DNA of 64,000 nt from positions 3,844,001 through 3,908,000 of the forward strand of contig JALGAS010000006.1 in the NCBI GenBank assembly GCA_023078685.1, in the 5' to 3' direction. The notes beneath the pieces are model-generated. The model was not told the origin of the DNA, searched no databases, and saw nothing but the letters and a program-made list of their open reading frames with translations. Shown piece after piece: positions 1 through 12,083 of this stretch (the stretch's first letter is position 1; the number at the start of each line of letters is the position of its first letter). This stretch comes from Neopestalotiopsis rosae (lineage: Eukaryota; Ascomycota; Sordariomycetes; Amphisphaeriales; Sporocadaceae). Position numbers and translations under genes: made by a program.

Positions 1-1
1 G

Positions 2-1200
2 AAGCTGAACACGGCCGTGATTCGTCTGGGAGATGACGCGTTTCAACAATCCATCGAGTCTGTGGATCATGCGAGGACGTGGCTATCATTGTGCTGCTTC
101 GATCTGGTGTAGGGGATTCTGTCTACTATTCAGTCCTGACAAAGGCTTACAATGTCCAGAATGAACCTCAACCGTCCTTTTGTAATCAACAGAATGAGGG
201 ACTACTTGCCGTTTACCGCAAATCTCCTTACATCACCACATCGACGGCCGGTTGACTATCGAATTGCTGCGTATATTGAAGGGTTTGCCATTGCCGGTAA
301 TGTCCAGTGCCTCTGGACTGCGTGTCGTGTGCTAATCCCGTATAGCTGATGCAAAAACACAATTGCAAAACACCAAGCTGCATATCTCGCCACTGCCCTC
401 CGACGTCACTTCACTTTTGGATCTTTCCAATCAAAAGATTGACAGGTGGTTTTATGAGATCAACAACAAGATGAATCCTCTATATCAGACTTTCCAAGAC
501 AGGCAAGATCGAAATCGATTCTTGGTACCGTACAGCTTTTTGAAAATGTGAGTCTCTTCCGTTGTTAATACGAAGATGAAACTGACCGTGAGCCGTCGTG
601 CAGTTACATTAATGGCTTTGCACTTTACGGTGTTCAACAAGGCAGCGACGCGCCAGATAGGATCAGACTGGGATATGTTCAAGAAGCTTTGGACAGTGCG
701 ATTCTGGTGATTAGAACTCAATGCGACTCACCAGCTCTGCGCAAAGGATTGCGATATACAATGGTAAGGCCACTGACGCAAAATCATGCTCCACATGCTC
801 ACACATGCACAGGACTACAACGGCATCACTACGTACAATGCAATCAACTACATACTCAAGGCAATGACTGTCGCGCACCAATATCTCAACTATTCCATGG
901 TCTTTCCCGCACTACACCAAGCGGCACAAATGTTTGAAGGGGCTGGATCGGTAGATGCAGCCAACGACATTCGTAAGGAGCAAGACAAGTTGGCCATGCT
1001 TACGAATACTGTCTTGTCCCCCGAAGTTTTGGAACACGGAAATGCGGACAGAGAAGCAAATCAGCTTTTTGATATCCCCAGCTTTTGGGACGAAGCGGTC
1101 AGACAATTCACAACATGTCTCATCACAAGATGCTGTGCTAACATGTGCTCAGAACTTTGAGGATGCGTTTCCCGAAATGAACGTTTATACTCTCGACTAG
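2..1200 (+). CDS. Fungal Zn2Cys6-type transcription factor, C-terminal part (cut by window edge)
   Basis: Only the C-terminal part is present; the start and DNA-binding domain lie outside the window. My model has exons 2-108, 160-296, 346-547, 604-763, 813-1097 and 1153-1200, joined by short GT..AG introns that keep one frame to the TAG at 1198-1200. The first exons encode a stretch around LCCFDLVMNLNRPFVINR and DYLPF, typical of the end of the fungal_trans middle homology region of zinc-cluster regulators. The rest is helical and poorly conserved. The last intron (donor GTCAGA, branch GCTAAC) is the least certain; without it the protein would stop at 1160. The neighbouring permease and hydrolases suggest a pathway-specific activator, which is inference. 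It is convergent with the permease gene. Confidence 0.7.
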
Positions 1201-1467
1201 GTGAATCATCTGTCGCATTGAACTTCATTCTCTACAAATTCGCGTCTAAGACTACTCAAGTCGACCAAGTCAACAGCTTAGAGCACGTAGCGGAAGTGCG
1301 GATTCTCTTTCTGTAAGTGGCTGTTAGTATCTGACTTTGGTGTCTCAGTATCGGCCAACTTACATCAGTCAGATCCGAGAGACTCTGCTCAGTATCGAAT
1401 GAAGTGTCCTGGTTTTCTGCGGCGCGATCCCGCTACAAATCTGTTAGCCTTGATCTAGCAGACATGA

Positions 1468-3103
1468 TCATATGCAGCTACTTGCCTTGCGGTTCTCAAA
1501 CACATTTTGGAAGTAGGAGCCAACAAGCAGGATAACCTGGAATGCAAAAGCTCCAATGATGACGGCGCATCCGGTACGGTATTCTGGAGCCTCTCTTTCC
1601 AAAAAGACCTGAGGTCCAATCAGGTTACCAATACAGTAACTGACGAATACAGAAGAAGTAAAGACATTCTTCTTTGTTCTGCCGGCAACATTGGCTTGGA
1701 TTATACCGAGACCTTGGACAAATGCAACGCTGAAGCCGACAATGATGTAGTAGCCGAACAGACGTCCGACACGCTGCTCCTCGGAAAGACCATAGATCAG
1801 ACTTGAACCGAGAATGGCAATCAGAATACCACCAATCATCAAAAAGTGCCTGCAACCATTGATTTTTGCCGCCAAGTATCTGTAATTGGGGAAGCCTCTG
1901 GTTAGCGATCAAGATCATCATACGTGGGCTCTTGTACATACCCAGCAATCCAAAGAGCCATGACTTGCGTGGCACCAGTTGGCATTCCCAGTAGAGTCGC
2001 CTGGAACTTGGTGAACCCAAAACCGTTGAGAATGAGAGGTCCAAAGGCAGTGATGGCGCCATTGGGAATACAGTTGACCAGCATGTACAAATTCATGACC
2101 CAAAAGCGCGAGTCGAGGAGTGCCTCCTTGACCTGGTACCACTTGATGGTCTTGTTGTCAATGCCGGTCTCGTTCTCGAGTAGGCGAAGGACGGCAATTT
2201 CCTTCTCCTCGGCGGTCAACCACGACGCCTTGGTAGGGTTTGACGGCGCAAAAAAGGTGAAGACGAGACCCCAAAGGATGGTGGCGGAGCCAAAGATGAC
2301 AAAGGGATACTTCCATGATGGAAGTGCCGAGTCAATGTATCCGATGCCGTATGCAATCAGACCACCCAAGATCTGTGCAATTCCATTCATGGAGAACCAA
2401 ATACCTGTTCTCAGCGGTTGTTCGCTTCTCTTGTAGAACATGGTCGTCATCAACACGAAACAAGGCGAGACTCCAGACTCGAGAGCACCGAGAAAGAACC
2501 GAGCAGTGGCGAGACCAGCAAAATCGTCGGCGGCTGTCATGCACAAGAGAACGACACCCCACAGGGTGATGAAGATGCCGCAGGTCCGAGCAATGTTGAA
2601 GTGTTGAAAAAGGAAACCGACGGGAAACTCGAAGAAAAGGTAGCCAAGGTAGAAGATGGTTGTCAACCAGGCGTATTCGGATCCTACAAGGTGGGCATCC
2701 TCCTTCATGCCCCAGAGAGCGGCATAAGAAACACAGGACTTGTCGAGGAACTATACACGATATTAGCACGGAGGTCATTGAACCTGATGTTCTCGTCGTT
2801 TGCGCACCTGGATCACTATGGAATCATTAGCATCAACCTAAAGTTATACGAGACGTGCATTGTTGAAGTTTCTCCCCCCGACTTACTGTAAGTAATCATG
2901 AGCAACGGCATGAGATGAAGATCAATCTTTCGCAAGACTCTCTTTGCTTCAGGGCCGTCCGGATCAATGTGTGACACGGCGCCGGTGAGGGCTTCGACAC
3001 CAACATCACATCCTTCGACGACCTTTTCCGAAACGTGCTTCTCCTCGTCTCGGGGCTTGGTGTCGGCCACTTGCCCTCCGGTATTTACCGTCTCGGTCGT
3101 CAT
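1468..3103 (-). CDS. MFS transporter, Dal5/allantoate permease (anion:cation symporter) family
   Basis: Predicted plasma-membrane symporter for organic anions such as allantoate, ureidosuccinate or vitamin-like carboxylates; the substrate is not readable. Exons on the minus strand are 3103-2887, 2815-2808, 2750-1924 and 1879-1468, giving 487 residues, normal for the family. Family features: DLHLMPLLMITY before the first membrane segment, FLDK and YAALWG, then GSEYAWLTTIFYLGYL, with about twelve hydrophobic segments and an acidic/polar N-terminus. The second exon is only 8 nt, yet it is needed to keep frame and supplies the conserved Gln before FLDK. I chose the ATG at 3103 over an upstream in-frame ATG at 3160 because it precedes a normal-length hydrophilic tail. 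It is divergently arranged with the M20 gene at 4099, so they may share a promoter. Confidence 0.88.
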
Positions 3104-4098
3104 GCTGAAAGTGAGACGCCGTTGAAAAGCGTCCAGAAAACCGAGCAACAATTGGTTCAAATGAGAAAGACAAAAGTCACTATGTGAACAACTCCTAGAT
3201 CAGAGCAGACACGGCGGGGGGTAAATACCACGAGGAGGTTGAACCTTATTTAATCATAATCCCTACCCGAACTCTGCCTATCATCCGGCGCCGTTACCGT
3301 ATGTACGGAATAAATCTAGCCCAGCATCAGATGATCAACCTGCTGTCGCGGCCCTCCAAACCCTGGGATTATCTCCAAAAGACTATCTCCAAAACGTGCC
3401 CCAAGATAGCAAAGTCCTCCGCAAAACTCACAATCTGAACCAACGATTTAGAGGGACTAACGCAGCCATTGTGGATCATACAATGCTTGGCCATGTTCTG
3501 CTATCATTCAAGTCTGTCCAGCTACGGAATGGACAGACCATCAACTTTGGTTGCTTTGGTTGTTCGACCATGTAAACCCAGACTGTCGGAATCGATAACG
3601 GTAGAACACTCCCGATGCGCGCTGTTCTAGTTCCCCGGATTCTGTTTAGTCATATCTTTGCTGCCCCATCTGCGAACCCAACGAGTTTGCAGGGGTGAGA
3701 TAACGATCTGGGGGGTTGGCCATTGACCACCTGCGAGTGCCAAGCAACCCCGTGGACGAGACCGGAGATGGATTCGGGTCGGTGCGATCGGTCCGGCCGA
3801 CGTCGGTCTAGCCGATAGTGTGCCGGTCTATAGTCCTGCAAATCGGCAGAGGGGTTCGGCCGGTGTGAGGGTCTATGATTCGTGGACGAATATGGAATTA
3901 CGTTGTAATTAGAGTATGATTCTCTTGATCTTATAGTTTCTTGGCGTTTATTTACTCTGAAGCTGCGTCGACTTTGTGCTTGACTTGCTCATCACTCATA
4001 CTTTGTCTTTCAACTCAACGCCCGAGACCTTACTAGGTGAAAGTGCAGCAATTTAAAAGCCAGAAAGTCTGTCATATTTATTCAGCCTGCCACAGAAA
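3104..4098. promoter_or_regulatory. Shared divergent upstream region with a CGG-triplet cluster
   Basis: Non-coding stretch between the Dal5-type permease (leftward) and the M20 hydrolase (rightward). Positions about 3735-3865 are dense in CGG/CCG triplets, including the perfect palindrome CCGACGTCGG at 3797-3806. Zn2Cys6 regulators bind paired CGG triplets, so this is a candidate control site for both genes. I see no other gene here. Confidence 0.4.
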
Positions 4099-5729
4099 AT
4101 GAGAATGAGAGCGCAAGAAGCCAATGGCTCAGACGTGGTTCTGCAGCCAAACGACGTGGTGAGCGAGACAGTCCACGCCATTGACACGGCCAACGACGAG
4201 CTACGTCGGTTAAACTTGGAGGTAAAGTCTTCCCCATTCAGTGACAAAGAGTGAGAGACGTTACAGACTGACGCCCGCATTACAAGATCTACAATAACCC
4301 CGAGATTCTCTTTCAAGAGACAAAGGCATGCAAATTACTCTCGGACTGGTTCGAGTCCCGGGGCTGGAGCGTCAAGCGCGGCGTCTATGGCATAGAGACG
4401 GCCTTTGAGGCCCGCTTTTCGGTCCGGGAGGGAGGCCGGACGGTGTGTTTTAATGCCGAGTATGGTGAGTTTTGAGCAGACATTCGCGGCTCCTGCGCAG
4501 AGTCGGAAGATCTCGTCATGCTAAAATATGATCCACCTCGACAAGACGCTCTTCCTGGTGTAGGTCATGCGTGCGGACACAATCTCATTGCCACGTCGGC
4601 AGTAGCCGCGGCCGTTGGTGTCGCGGCCGTCATGAAGGCGCATAACCTGCCGGGCACACTGGTGGTCATGGGCACGCCGGCCGAGGAGACTGGTGGTGGA
4701 AAATGGATCATGGCCAAGAATGGCGCGTGGAAGGGCTTTGATGCCTGTGTCATGACACACGGCATGCCCGATTTCAGCAGTACGTATTACTCGCCGGAGA
4801 CAGTCAACATTAAGATGAGCAGGGCAGTCTTTACTGATCTACGATATCTACGTGCAGCTCCAATGTGCCAGACCAAGGCATCATGGAAGATGCGGGCCAA
4901 GTTCCACGGCAAGACGGCCCACGCCGCCGCCGCCCCGTGGACGGGTCGCAACGCCTGCGACGCCATTGTGCAGGCTTACAACGGCATCGCCCTCTTGCGG
5001 CAGCAAATTGAGAAGACGGAGAGCATCCAGGGCTGCATCCTCGAGGCCGGCAAGGCGCCCAACCTGATCCCCGACTACGCCGAGGGCGTGTTTAGCGTCC
5101 GGGCCCCGACCTCGCCGCAGCTCGAGGCGCTCCGCAAGAGGTTTGAGCCCATCTTTCACGGTGCTGCGGCGGCTACGGGATGTACTGTGGAGCTTGACTG
5201 GTGAGTGATAACACCGTTGATTCGACCATCTGAGGTCCGAGCATTGACACATCCCAAGGACCGCACTGTATGAGGATGTTGTCACAAACATGACACTGGC
5301 AGAGCAATACCGCCAATACATGATCCAGCATCTCGGCGTCTCGCCAAAGGACATGATCCCCTTGAACGAAGCCAAGACTGTGTACGAACAAAACGGCAGC
5401 TCGTAAGTACTTCCCTTTCTCACGCGCAACCTCCAAATGCCAGAGCACGACATGCTGACCAAGAGGTGCAAAGCGACTTTGGCTCATGCTCGTACATCAC
5501 GCCCGGAATCCAGGCCATGTTTACCATCAACGCTGCCGACCTGCCGCACTCGGCCAAGTTCAAGGAGGCGGCCGGGCTCGACTTTGGGCACACGGAAGCT
5601 CTGCGCGCCGGCAAGGCCAACGCCTTGATCTGTCTGGATGTCTTGATGAATGACGAGTTTGCGGCCAAGATGAAGGAGGAGTTCAAGGAGGCAATGAAAA
5701 AGGCCGGACGATGGGAAGGCGAGGCATAA
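4099..5729 (+). CDS. M20-family metallo-amidohydrolase (peptidase M20D / ACY1L2-like)
   Basis: Predicted zinc hydrolase that cleaves an amide bond of an N-acyl amino acid or small dipeptide-like substrate. Exons 4099-4221, 4287-4464, 4546-4779, 4858-5200, 5259-5402 and 5474-5729 give 425 residues. Metal-site motifs are intact: EYDALPGVGHACGHN (about residues 99-113, supplying Asp and His ligands) and the Glu-Glu pair in GTPAEETGGG (about 147-148). The dimerisation-domain sequence KFHGKTAHAA with PW.GRNA follows, then GSSDFGSCSY near the C-terminus. The intron at 4780-4857 has no stop and its length is a multiple of three, so the exact splice there is less sure. There is no signal peptide, so it is likely cytosolic. 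Next to an anion permease, it fits uptake and hydrolysis of an amide nutrient. Confidence 0.85.
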
Positions 5730-7886
5730 GTGATGTATCACTGCAAGAAGAAGAAAAAGAAAGATAAAAATAAATCCGTGGAACCCGTATCAGCTACTTG
5801 TGAATGAGCCACGCCGTGGTGAGGCGAACGACGGCTAGGGAGCACTAGCTTACTGTAATCGTATATACATGATAGTATGATCTGTTGGCCCGCTCAGATC
5901 AAGTGGTGAGCACTGAGAGCGAATGTTGAGGGATCCATCACTCATAATTGGCGGTGAGTTGTGGATTCCTTTTTCCTCTGGAACGTAGCAGCATCATGTC
6001 ATGTCGGTTCACCCCCCGCGATAGTCTGGACTTTTGAAGATGGGGAGAACCCGCCAGAGCTCACTGAGATCATGGCAATCAAAGCGCCGGGCTTGGATTT
6101 GTTGGAGAAGGAGTCCGAGGAAACTTGGGGCTCTGTTCTGCTTTGGAGCCTTGGCACCTCTACACACGGAGGCAGTATTCCGTCATTGGGTGCATTGATA
6201 CGAGGTGGTAACGCAAGGAATGAGCATTTAGGGCGGCTCGCAGGCAAGGCAGGGTCATAAAGAGGCGGGCGGGCGGGCGCCGTTGAGACTGTAAATGTCT
6301 CTGCCGCCGTCATGCCAAGTAGTGTAACACGGGCTGTTCCTTGGTGAAAATTCTCCGGTCGCATCTACCCGTTACCATAGACAGTCTACGTAGTAATTTT
6401 CTACTGCTTATATCAGGTCAGATCAAGACAAACAGACAACATCGGATCATTCTGGTTTGTTTAAAGTGTAAAAGCGGGCACGGCACGATCGTTTAGCGTG
6501 GGCAGTGGGCACTGAGGTAGCGCCGGCTTGGCTGGTTACATCGTGGATCAGATGGGAGTTGAGAACTGGATTGGTTGAGCGGTGGCTGGTAGCTGGCAAT
6601 GGCCCATGGGCACCTGCTGGACGCTGGACACTGAACGGATATGCCTGAGCAGACGGTATTGACTGCAATTCTAGGCCAAATACGTAGCGGGTCGGCACTG
6701 CATCTTTGCCCCGCGGGCAGCTGCTGTAGGTGGTAGTCACGGTTATGGTAGTGGTCTGTGTCTCTGGCTGGACTGTTGAACCAGGGTCTGTCGGCTGCTG
6801 CGCCTTCACGTTGGGCTTGGTCCAAGTTCGTCTCTTCCTTAAGCTTAGAAGTAAGTGTAACCTCGACCGGCCAGTCAATGTGCAAAGAAACTGCAACAAT
6901 GGAACAATGGAGCTCCATACTCGGGATTCGGTCACAAGAAAGTCGGCCAACGTTACTGCTGACAGCTGCTGTACTCCCGCCTTGCTCAGCAGCTGAATCC
7001 GTCATGACAAGTAAGGCGACTGGGCTGAGCACCGTCTAGACAGCTGCATCTAGTCAATGGTCGCATCCGAACGTGAAAAGTCCCCTACTCTGTGTAGCAC
7101 GGCGCAGCACAGCACGGCACTAAGAGGTCATTAACAGCCAACGGAGCGGCCGGCTAATAACTAGAAGAAAGTGCTTTACATGAGGCAAAGAGCTTGGTAG
7201 GGAAGCTTGGAAGCTTTGGGGAGCTTCACTGGCAAAAACCAGTGGGTTCATCTGGGGAACGGCAGCTTGGGGCTAGGGGCTCTCTAGGAGCTCCCTGTTA
7301 GCGCATCGACCTCGTGCTGGGATACCCGCCGCTACCCTGCTAAAAATGGCAGCTCTCTGGCAGAATACGAAGAGATCGGCAGCGACAACAAGACAACCGG
7401 ACCCCACTGTCCCCAAGCGTCCCCTACCGGTCCTGCTGCGCAACACGAGAAGTGGTGGAATCGCACCAGAAAATCGGCTTGTTCCATTGTCACGGGACCC
7501 CGGATTGTCGTGTTGGAATTCATGACCACTACCGTAGACGAGAGCTCGGTTGTTGACTAGGTCGTATGTATGGATGCCAGCATGTAGGTAGTAGGGTAGG
7601 TAGGTAGGTTATGCGCTGCGATGAGATCCATTCCCATTCGGCCAGCCAAGTCACGATGTCATGTTACGTAGGATAGATTGATCAAATTGAGTAGAGGAAA
7701 GTTACGGCCTCTCCTCTAGTCCATCGACTATATAGAGCTCCAAGTCCAACCCTCTAGAATTGTTTTTGCCATCTCATTATCATCAACAACAATCACAACA
7801 TCTCTACAGAACACTTCTCCTCAACATCTCCCATTAATACTACATTTTCTATAATCAACCAACCCCAACAACCTACATCAGCCAAA
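5730..7886. other. Intergenic region upstream of the cerato-platanin gene
   Basis: I see no convincing gene. Open frames on the minus strand at 6447-7032 have no recognisable domain or splice logic. Positions 7190-7235 repeat AAGCTT-like words, and 7586-7610 is a short GTAG-type microsatellite. A TATA-like TATATA lies at 7729-7734, about 155 bases before the cerato-platanin ATG, followed by a CA-rich leader typical of highly expressed fungal genes. Confidence 0.4.
7729..7734 (+). promoter_or_regulatory. TATA-like box of the cerato-platanin gene
   Basis: TATATA followed by a C/A-rich, ATG-free leader up to the start codon at 7887. Spacing and leader composition fit a strong fungal core promoter. 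Confidence 0.45.
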
Positions 7887-8448
7887 ATGTTCTTCTCCAA
7901 GATCGCCAGCGTTCTCGCCCTCGCCGCCGTTGCCGTGGCCGATACTGGTATGTCTATTTAATGGATATAATCGGTCATAGTAACCATTACTGACAATGAC
8001 ATCACAGTCTCCTACGACACTGGCTACGATGATGCCAGCCGCTCCATGACTGCCGTCTCCTGCTCCGACGGTGCCAACGGTCTCATCACCAGATACGGCT
8101 GGCAGACTCAGGGCGCTGTTGCCGGCTTCCCTTACATCGGTGCCGCCGCTGCCGTCTCCGGCTGGAACTCTGCTCAGGTAAGCCCGACTCCTATACTATA
8201 TAATATCCCCACTGCGGGTACTTGACAACGAATGGCACACTGACCCCGACTCCTCTCAATAGTGCGGTACCTGCTGGCAGCTCACCTACAATGGCAAGAC
8301 CATCAACGTCCTCGCCATTGACCACGCCGCCGCTGGCTTCAACATTGCCCTGGACGCCATGAACGCCCTGACCAACGGCCAGGCTGTCGCTCTCGGCCGT
8401 GTCGATGCCACCGCTACCCAGGTCGCCGTCAGCAACTGCGGTCTGTAA
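7887..8448 (+). CDS. Cerato-platanin family small secreted protein (Epl1/Sm1/snodprot-like)
   Basis: Small secreted protein of 138 residues from exons 7887-7947, 8008-8177 and 8263-8448. Residues 1 to about 18 are a signal peptide ending in AVAVA. The mature part follows the cerato-platanin pattern closely: [64 protein letters not shown] and the terminal SNCGL. Four cysteines (one in SCSDG, two in CGTCW, one in SNCGL) give the two conserved disulfides. Members fold as double-psi beta barrels, bind chitin-like oligomers, act at cell wall and air interfaces, and in several fungi elicit plant defence. The strong TATA-like promoter suggests high expression. It shows no obvious link to the flanking catabolic genes. 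Confidence 0.96.
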
Positions 8449-9383
8449 ACAGCTGGTTCAAAAAGTTCTATCACGATTTGTATGCATGAACGGCGTCTTT
8501 GGGAATTACTGGGTGCAATAGCATAAGCATCATTGACATGAGAAGCATTGATATAGAGATTTAATCATAATCCATTCACACTCCTTTACATATAACTGCT
8601 TGAGTACATTGCCAATTTGTGAATTTGTGACCCATATCAGCAGTGAATCTTGGTAGTGGATCAAGCTTGAAGTGCAACATATGCAACCAAATTGGCTGTA
8701 GACAGTCCAAGACATGTGGTTCGCCTCACTCTCTAGAATATTACCTTGGAATTAAGGTTCTTACTAACCAAGAAGCTGGTACATGATCTTGAATGGTAAG
8801 TCAGATGCTCCACTCTGTTGCCAGATCTATTGTCTCTTGTCGAGACTGTTTGCTACTCAATGGTCAGGTCAAGTCACACATCCAGATGCGGTTGTTTATA
8901 TCCGGGTCACACATACATATTCTCCCCACCTCGTCTCAATCATCTAGATGCCAAGTGTATATATGCCGAAACACCCCATCACCAATTACTAACATGTGCC
9001 GACATTACTAATCCCCACTACTAGCTCGGACAACTCGGCGCGCGAGCAGAGCAGAGCCAAGAGAGCGTTTGTGGGGGCCGGAGTTAAGTTGACTCTACTG
9101 TTTTCAAGTTCGGGCGGACTATACTCTAACATGGTGCGAAGCGGCCGCTTGTCCGTATGGTACGGCCGCCAAAGTCCATGCCATCCATATACTGTACGTT
9201 GAACAGTATAATGATCTGAGACAATTGAGACTCGTCAACGAATATGTTTCCTTGTATATATAGGTCATGGTCGTGTTCGACTTTGATCAAAATATACATT
9301 ATGTCTTTGAAGTATCATCAAAAATTCATCACTTACTGAATAATAATTAGCTGCAACCAAAATTATAACAAAATCCACCCCAA
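8449..9383. other. Intergenic region
   Basis: No supportable gene. It contains the cerato-platanin 3' region and the promoter of the amidohydrolase. CGG-containing words around 9140-9175 could be zinc-cluster sites but are not distinctive. Confidence 0.35.
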
Positions 9384-10392
9384 ATGGCTTCCCAATCAAG
9401 AATTCTCTTGCGCGGCGGCGTCCTCTTGGTTCACGATGCAAACAATCACGTCGTGCCCACCCGAGCAGATCTTCTCGTAGAGGGTCAGCTCATCTCTCGC
9501 ATCGCCGAGCACATTGACGTCGACTCGAACACCAAAGTCATTGATTGCCAGGGCAAGATTGTCAGCCCGGGCTTCATCGACACCCATCGCCACCTCTGGC
9601 AGACGCAGTATAAAGGCGCGCACGCCAATCATTCACTGATAGAGTACCTCCCCCGAGGCAATGCCGGCTCCGTGCTTTGGTCCGCCGAAGACCTCTTTTG
9701 GGGCCAGCTCTCCGGGGCACTGGAGTCCATTGAGGCGGGAACGACTACTCTTGTTGATCATTCGCACTGCAACATTTCACCAGACTATCGTGAGTATTCA
9801 GTCGGTGCATTCATGAGTTGATGAATTCATTTCAAGCTAATAGGTACAAATTAGCCCAAGCTGCAATTCAAGCATTGCTGTCTTCCGGTCTGCGGGCGGT
9901 ATACTGCTATACGCCACCCCTGAGACTCAAGTCGCGCGAGCCGTGGAAGACCGAGAGCGCCGCCTCGGACGAGACGTTTGCAGACTACCAGGCCCTAGCC
10001 CGGGGCGGTCCGTACGGAGACGGCCGCGTGCTCATTGGCTACGCCAACGACGACCTCTTCTCGCCCGCCGAGGTGCTGCAGCCGCTCTACGCCAAGCTGC
10101 GGGACCCGGCGCAGGGCAGGGCCAAGGTCATCACCACGCACACGGTCGGCGGGCACATGCAGGGGGAAGCCGCGCCCACGGCGGTCCAGATCCTCGACGG
10201 CCACGGCCTGCTGGGCCCGGACGTGCTCCTTTCACACGCCAACTGGCCCCGCGAAGGCGACGGGGAGCGGTACGCGCGGTCCGGGGCTCACGTCTCGAGC
10301 ACGCCCAACACGGAGCTGCAAATGGGCCGCGCCGCCGTGGCGCTGCGCGGGGACCACTACGACCGCGCCAGCATCGGCGTCGACTGCCACAG
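9384..10392 (+). pseudogene. TRZ/ATZ-type amidohydrolase, 5' half, interrupted by a 9.5-kb insertion
   Basis: N-terminal 314 codons of a metal-dependent amidohydrolase (cytosine deaminase / chlorohydrolase-like superfamily), from exons 9384-9789 and 9855-10392. Readable metal-site motifs: GFIDTHRH with the HxH pair (residues 68-70), a His in ITTHTVGG, a His in LLSHANW, and the Asp of GVDCHS just before the break. After CHS the frame runs into repeat DNA and stops at 10558, so the last catalytic-domain strands and the C-terminus are lost here. The remainder resumes in frame at 19890. Removing 10391-19889 gives lengths adding to exactly 503 codons with no stop, so the disruption is probably recent. 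Whether the insert could be spliced out is doubtful at about 9.5 kb. Confidence 0.88.
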
Positions 10393-11224
10393 TGGGACTA
10401 TCAGTGAGGGCAAATTGCCGTTTTTGGTAATTTTGGCCCCCAAAAGGGCTGTCTCAGGAGGGAAACCCTCTCCCGGTGGAGGGCCGATAAGGGCCGTGAG
10501 GGCATTCTGGAGGGATCCCCTGATTTTGGAGGGTGTTTCGAGGGCATCGTCCCTTTGAGCGGAACAAAGGCGGGTATCTAGTGCTATTACATAGCGTCAA
10601 AGAGGGTATCTAGAACTAACACGAATAAATGCAGCTTTAAATCCGCAATTGCAGTATTTATTAAGTCTAATGGACCAAAAATTAAGCGCAGCCATTTATT
10701 TAAGCGATCCATTTCTACCTTGCGGCACTGCCCTCCCCCGATTACAGCGGGCTGGGGGCGCACTAACTAACTGCAGCAGTCGGTGCCCGCCGTAAGGTAG
10801 AATCAAGCACTAAAATAGGATTTCCCAAATATAGCGCGATCGCATTTCACAAATCGCACTTTACAAATCGCACCACAAACTCCAATAAAATGCGAAAACA
10901 GCTACAAAAATAATAACAAATAAGCAATACTATTTATTAAATATAGCTTAATATCTAACTATTATTATCGTTATTATAGCGTGCGCTCGCCGCGATTATT
11001 ATATACCTCTCTCTTAACGTGTGATTAGGCCTGGCCAGCTAGATCGCGCGTTTCTGAGGAAGGGTTATCTCAATTAGTATTACACCCAAGGCACATTATT
11101 ATATGCTTGGGCACACCTTTATCTACTGCTACTAAAAAACCTGGCCAGCTTGCTAATATGCAAAATAATATATAGTGTCACGTACCCGGTAGACTTGGCT
11201 AGTGGGCTGCACCCATAGGCATGC

Positions 11225-11736
11225 TGTTACGAACATGCACCCTTGCAGAAGGACAAACAACTGTGTTGGCGCTTAAGAAGGTATGCTGCGGGGCAGTGAC
11301 CACGGCCCTGGCCAAAAGACCCAGCCACCCCCGCCAGCTGTCAACAAGTGTTGACAGGATCATGGCCTTGGCAATGATCCATTGGCATGGATCACAAGGA
11401 TCATTGTGATCCATAAGATCCAAGAACAAAGGGGATCATACTTGTTGGTATGATCCAAGCAAACATCAGTGAGGGAATGAATGGATATATTAGGGAGGGA
11501 TTTCCTACGGTTACATAGACAGTCATTACCTCAGTGATCAATCTAAGCATCTATCTTACCCATAGGTGAAGCATTCAATACGCTTTGACGACTACACTTG
11601 TGAATCATTTCAGGACCACCATCTTCAGTTACTCATTGCTCAGTTCAGTATCTTGGCTAGCGTTCCCTGTTAGCATAAACCCCCAACACCTCTTATACTC
11701 AGGTTTATTCTAGAAACCCGTAGTATAGTCGTTACA
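11225..11736. repeat. Solo LTR with perfect 5-bp target duplication
   Basis: A 512-bp LTR starting TGTTACGA and ending TCGTTACA (short inverted ends), flanked on both sides by CATGC (11220-11224 and 11737-11741). It shares blocks with the LTRs of the chromovirus at 12084-19675, such as GGATTTCCTACGGTTA, AATACGCTTTGACGACTA and AGGTTTATT. Its base composition is normal, with little RIP signature. No internal region is attached, as expected after LTR-LTR recombination. Confidence 0.85.
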
Positions 11737-12083
11737 CATGCATTCGTAAATATTAAATTATAAGCTAGGGAATAAAAGGATAAACCAGTTCCCAATTGCA
11801 AAAAATAATATCTATTTACGGATAGCCGCAACTATTACCGATAATTACCTAGGCCGCGAATTAGGCCCGGGAAATAAACCAAAGTCAACTTTATAATATT
11901 ATAATTATAAACCTATATAAAAGGAAGCTATTGCAAAAAAGCCAGCATATGCAGAATATATACCGTAGGGTTTGCGATAGCGTATGCTTGGGCATATAAA
12001 ACGATCTATTTAATATACGATGCTACTTATTCGAATATTAATTATACTAAATCATAATTCTTTCTTAATATATTCTACCTATC

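Noticed and set aside
1098..1160. Unspliced end of the transcription factor
   Set aside because: Splicing at 1098-1152 gives a better protein end, though the donor is weak; the unspliced stop at 1160 remains possible.
6447..7032. Two overlapping minus-strand frames
   Set aside because: No domain, no signal peptide and no consistent splice sites; probably chance in GC-moderate DNA.
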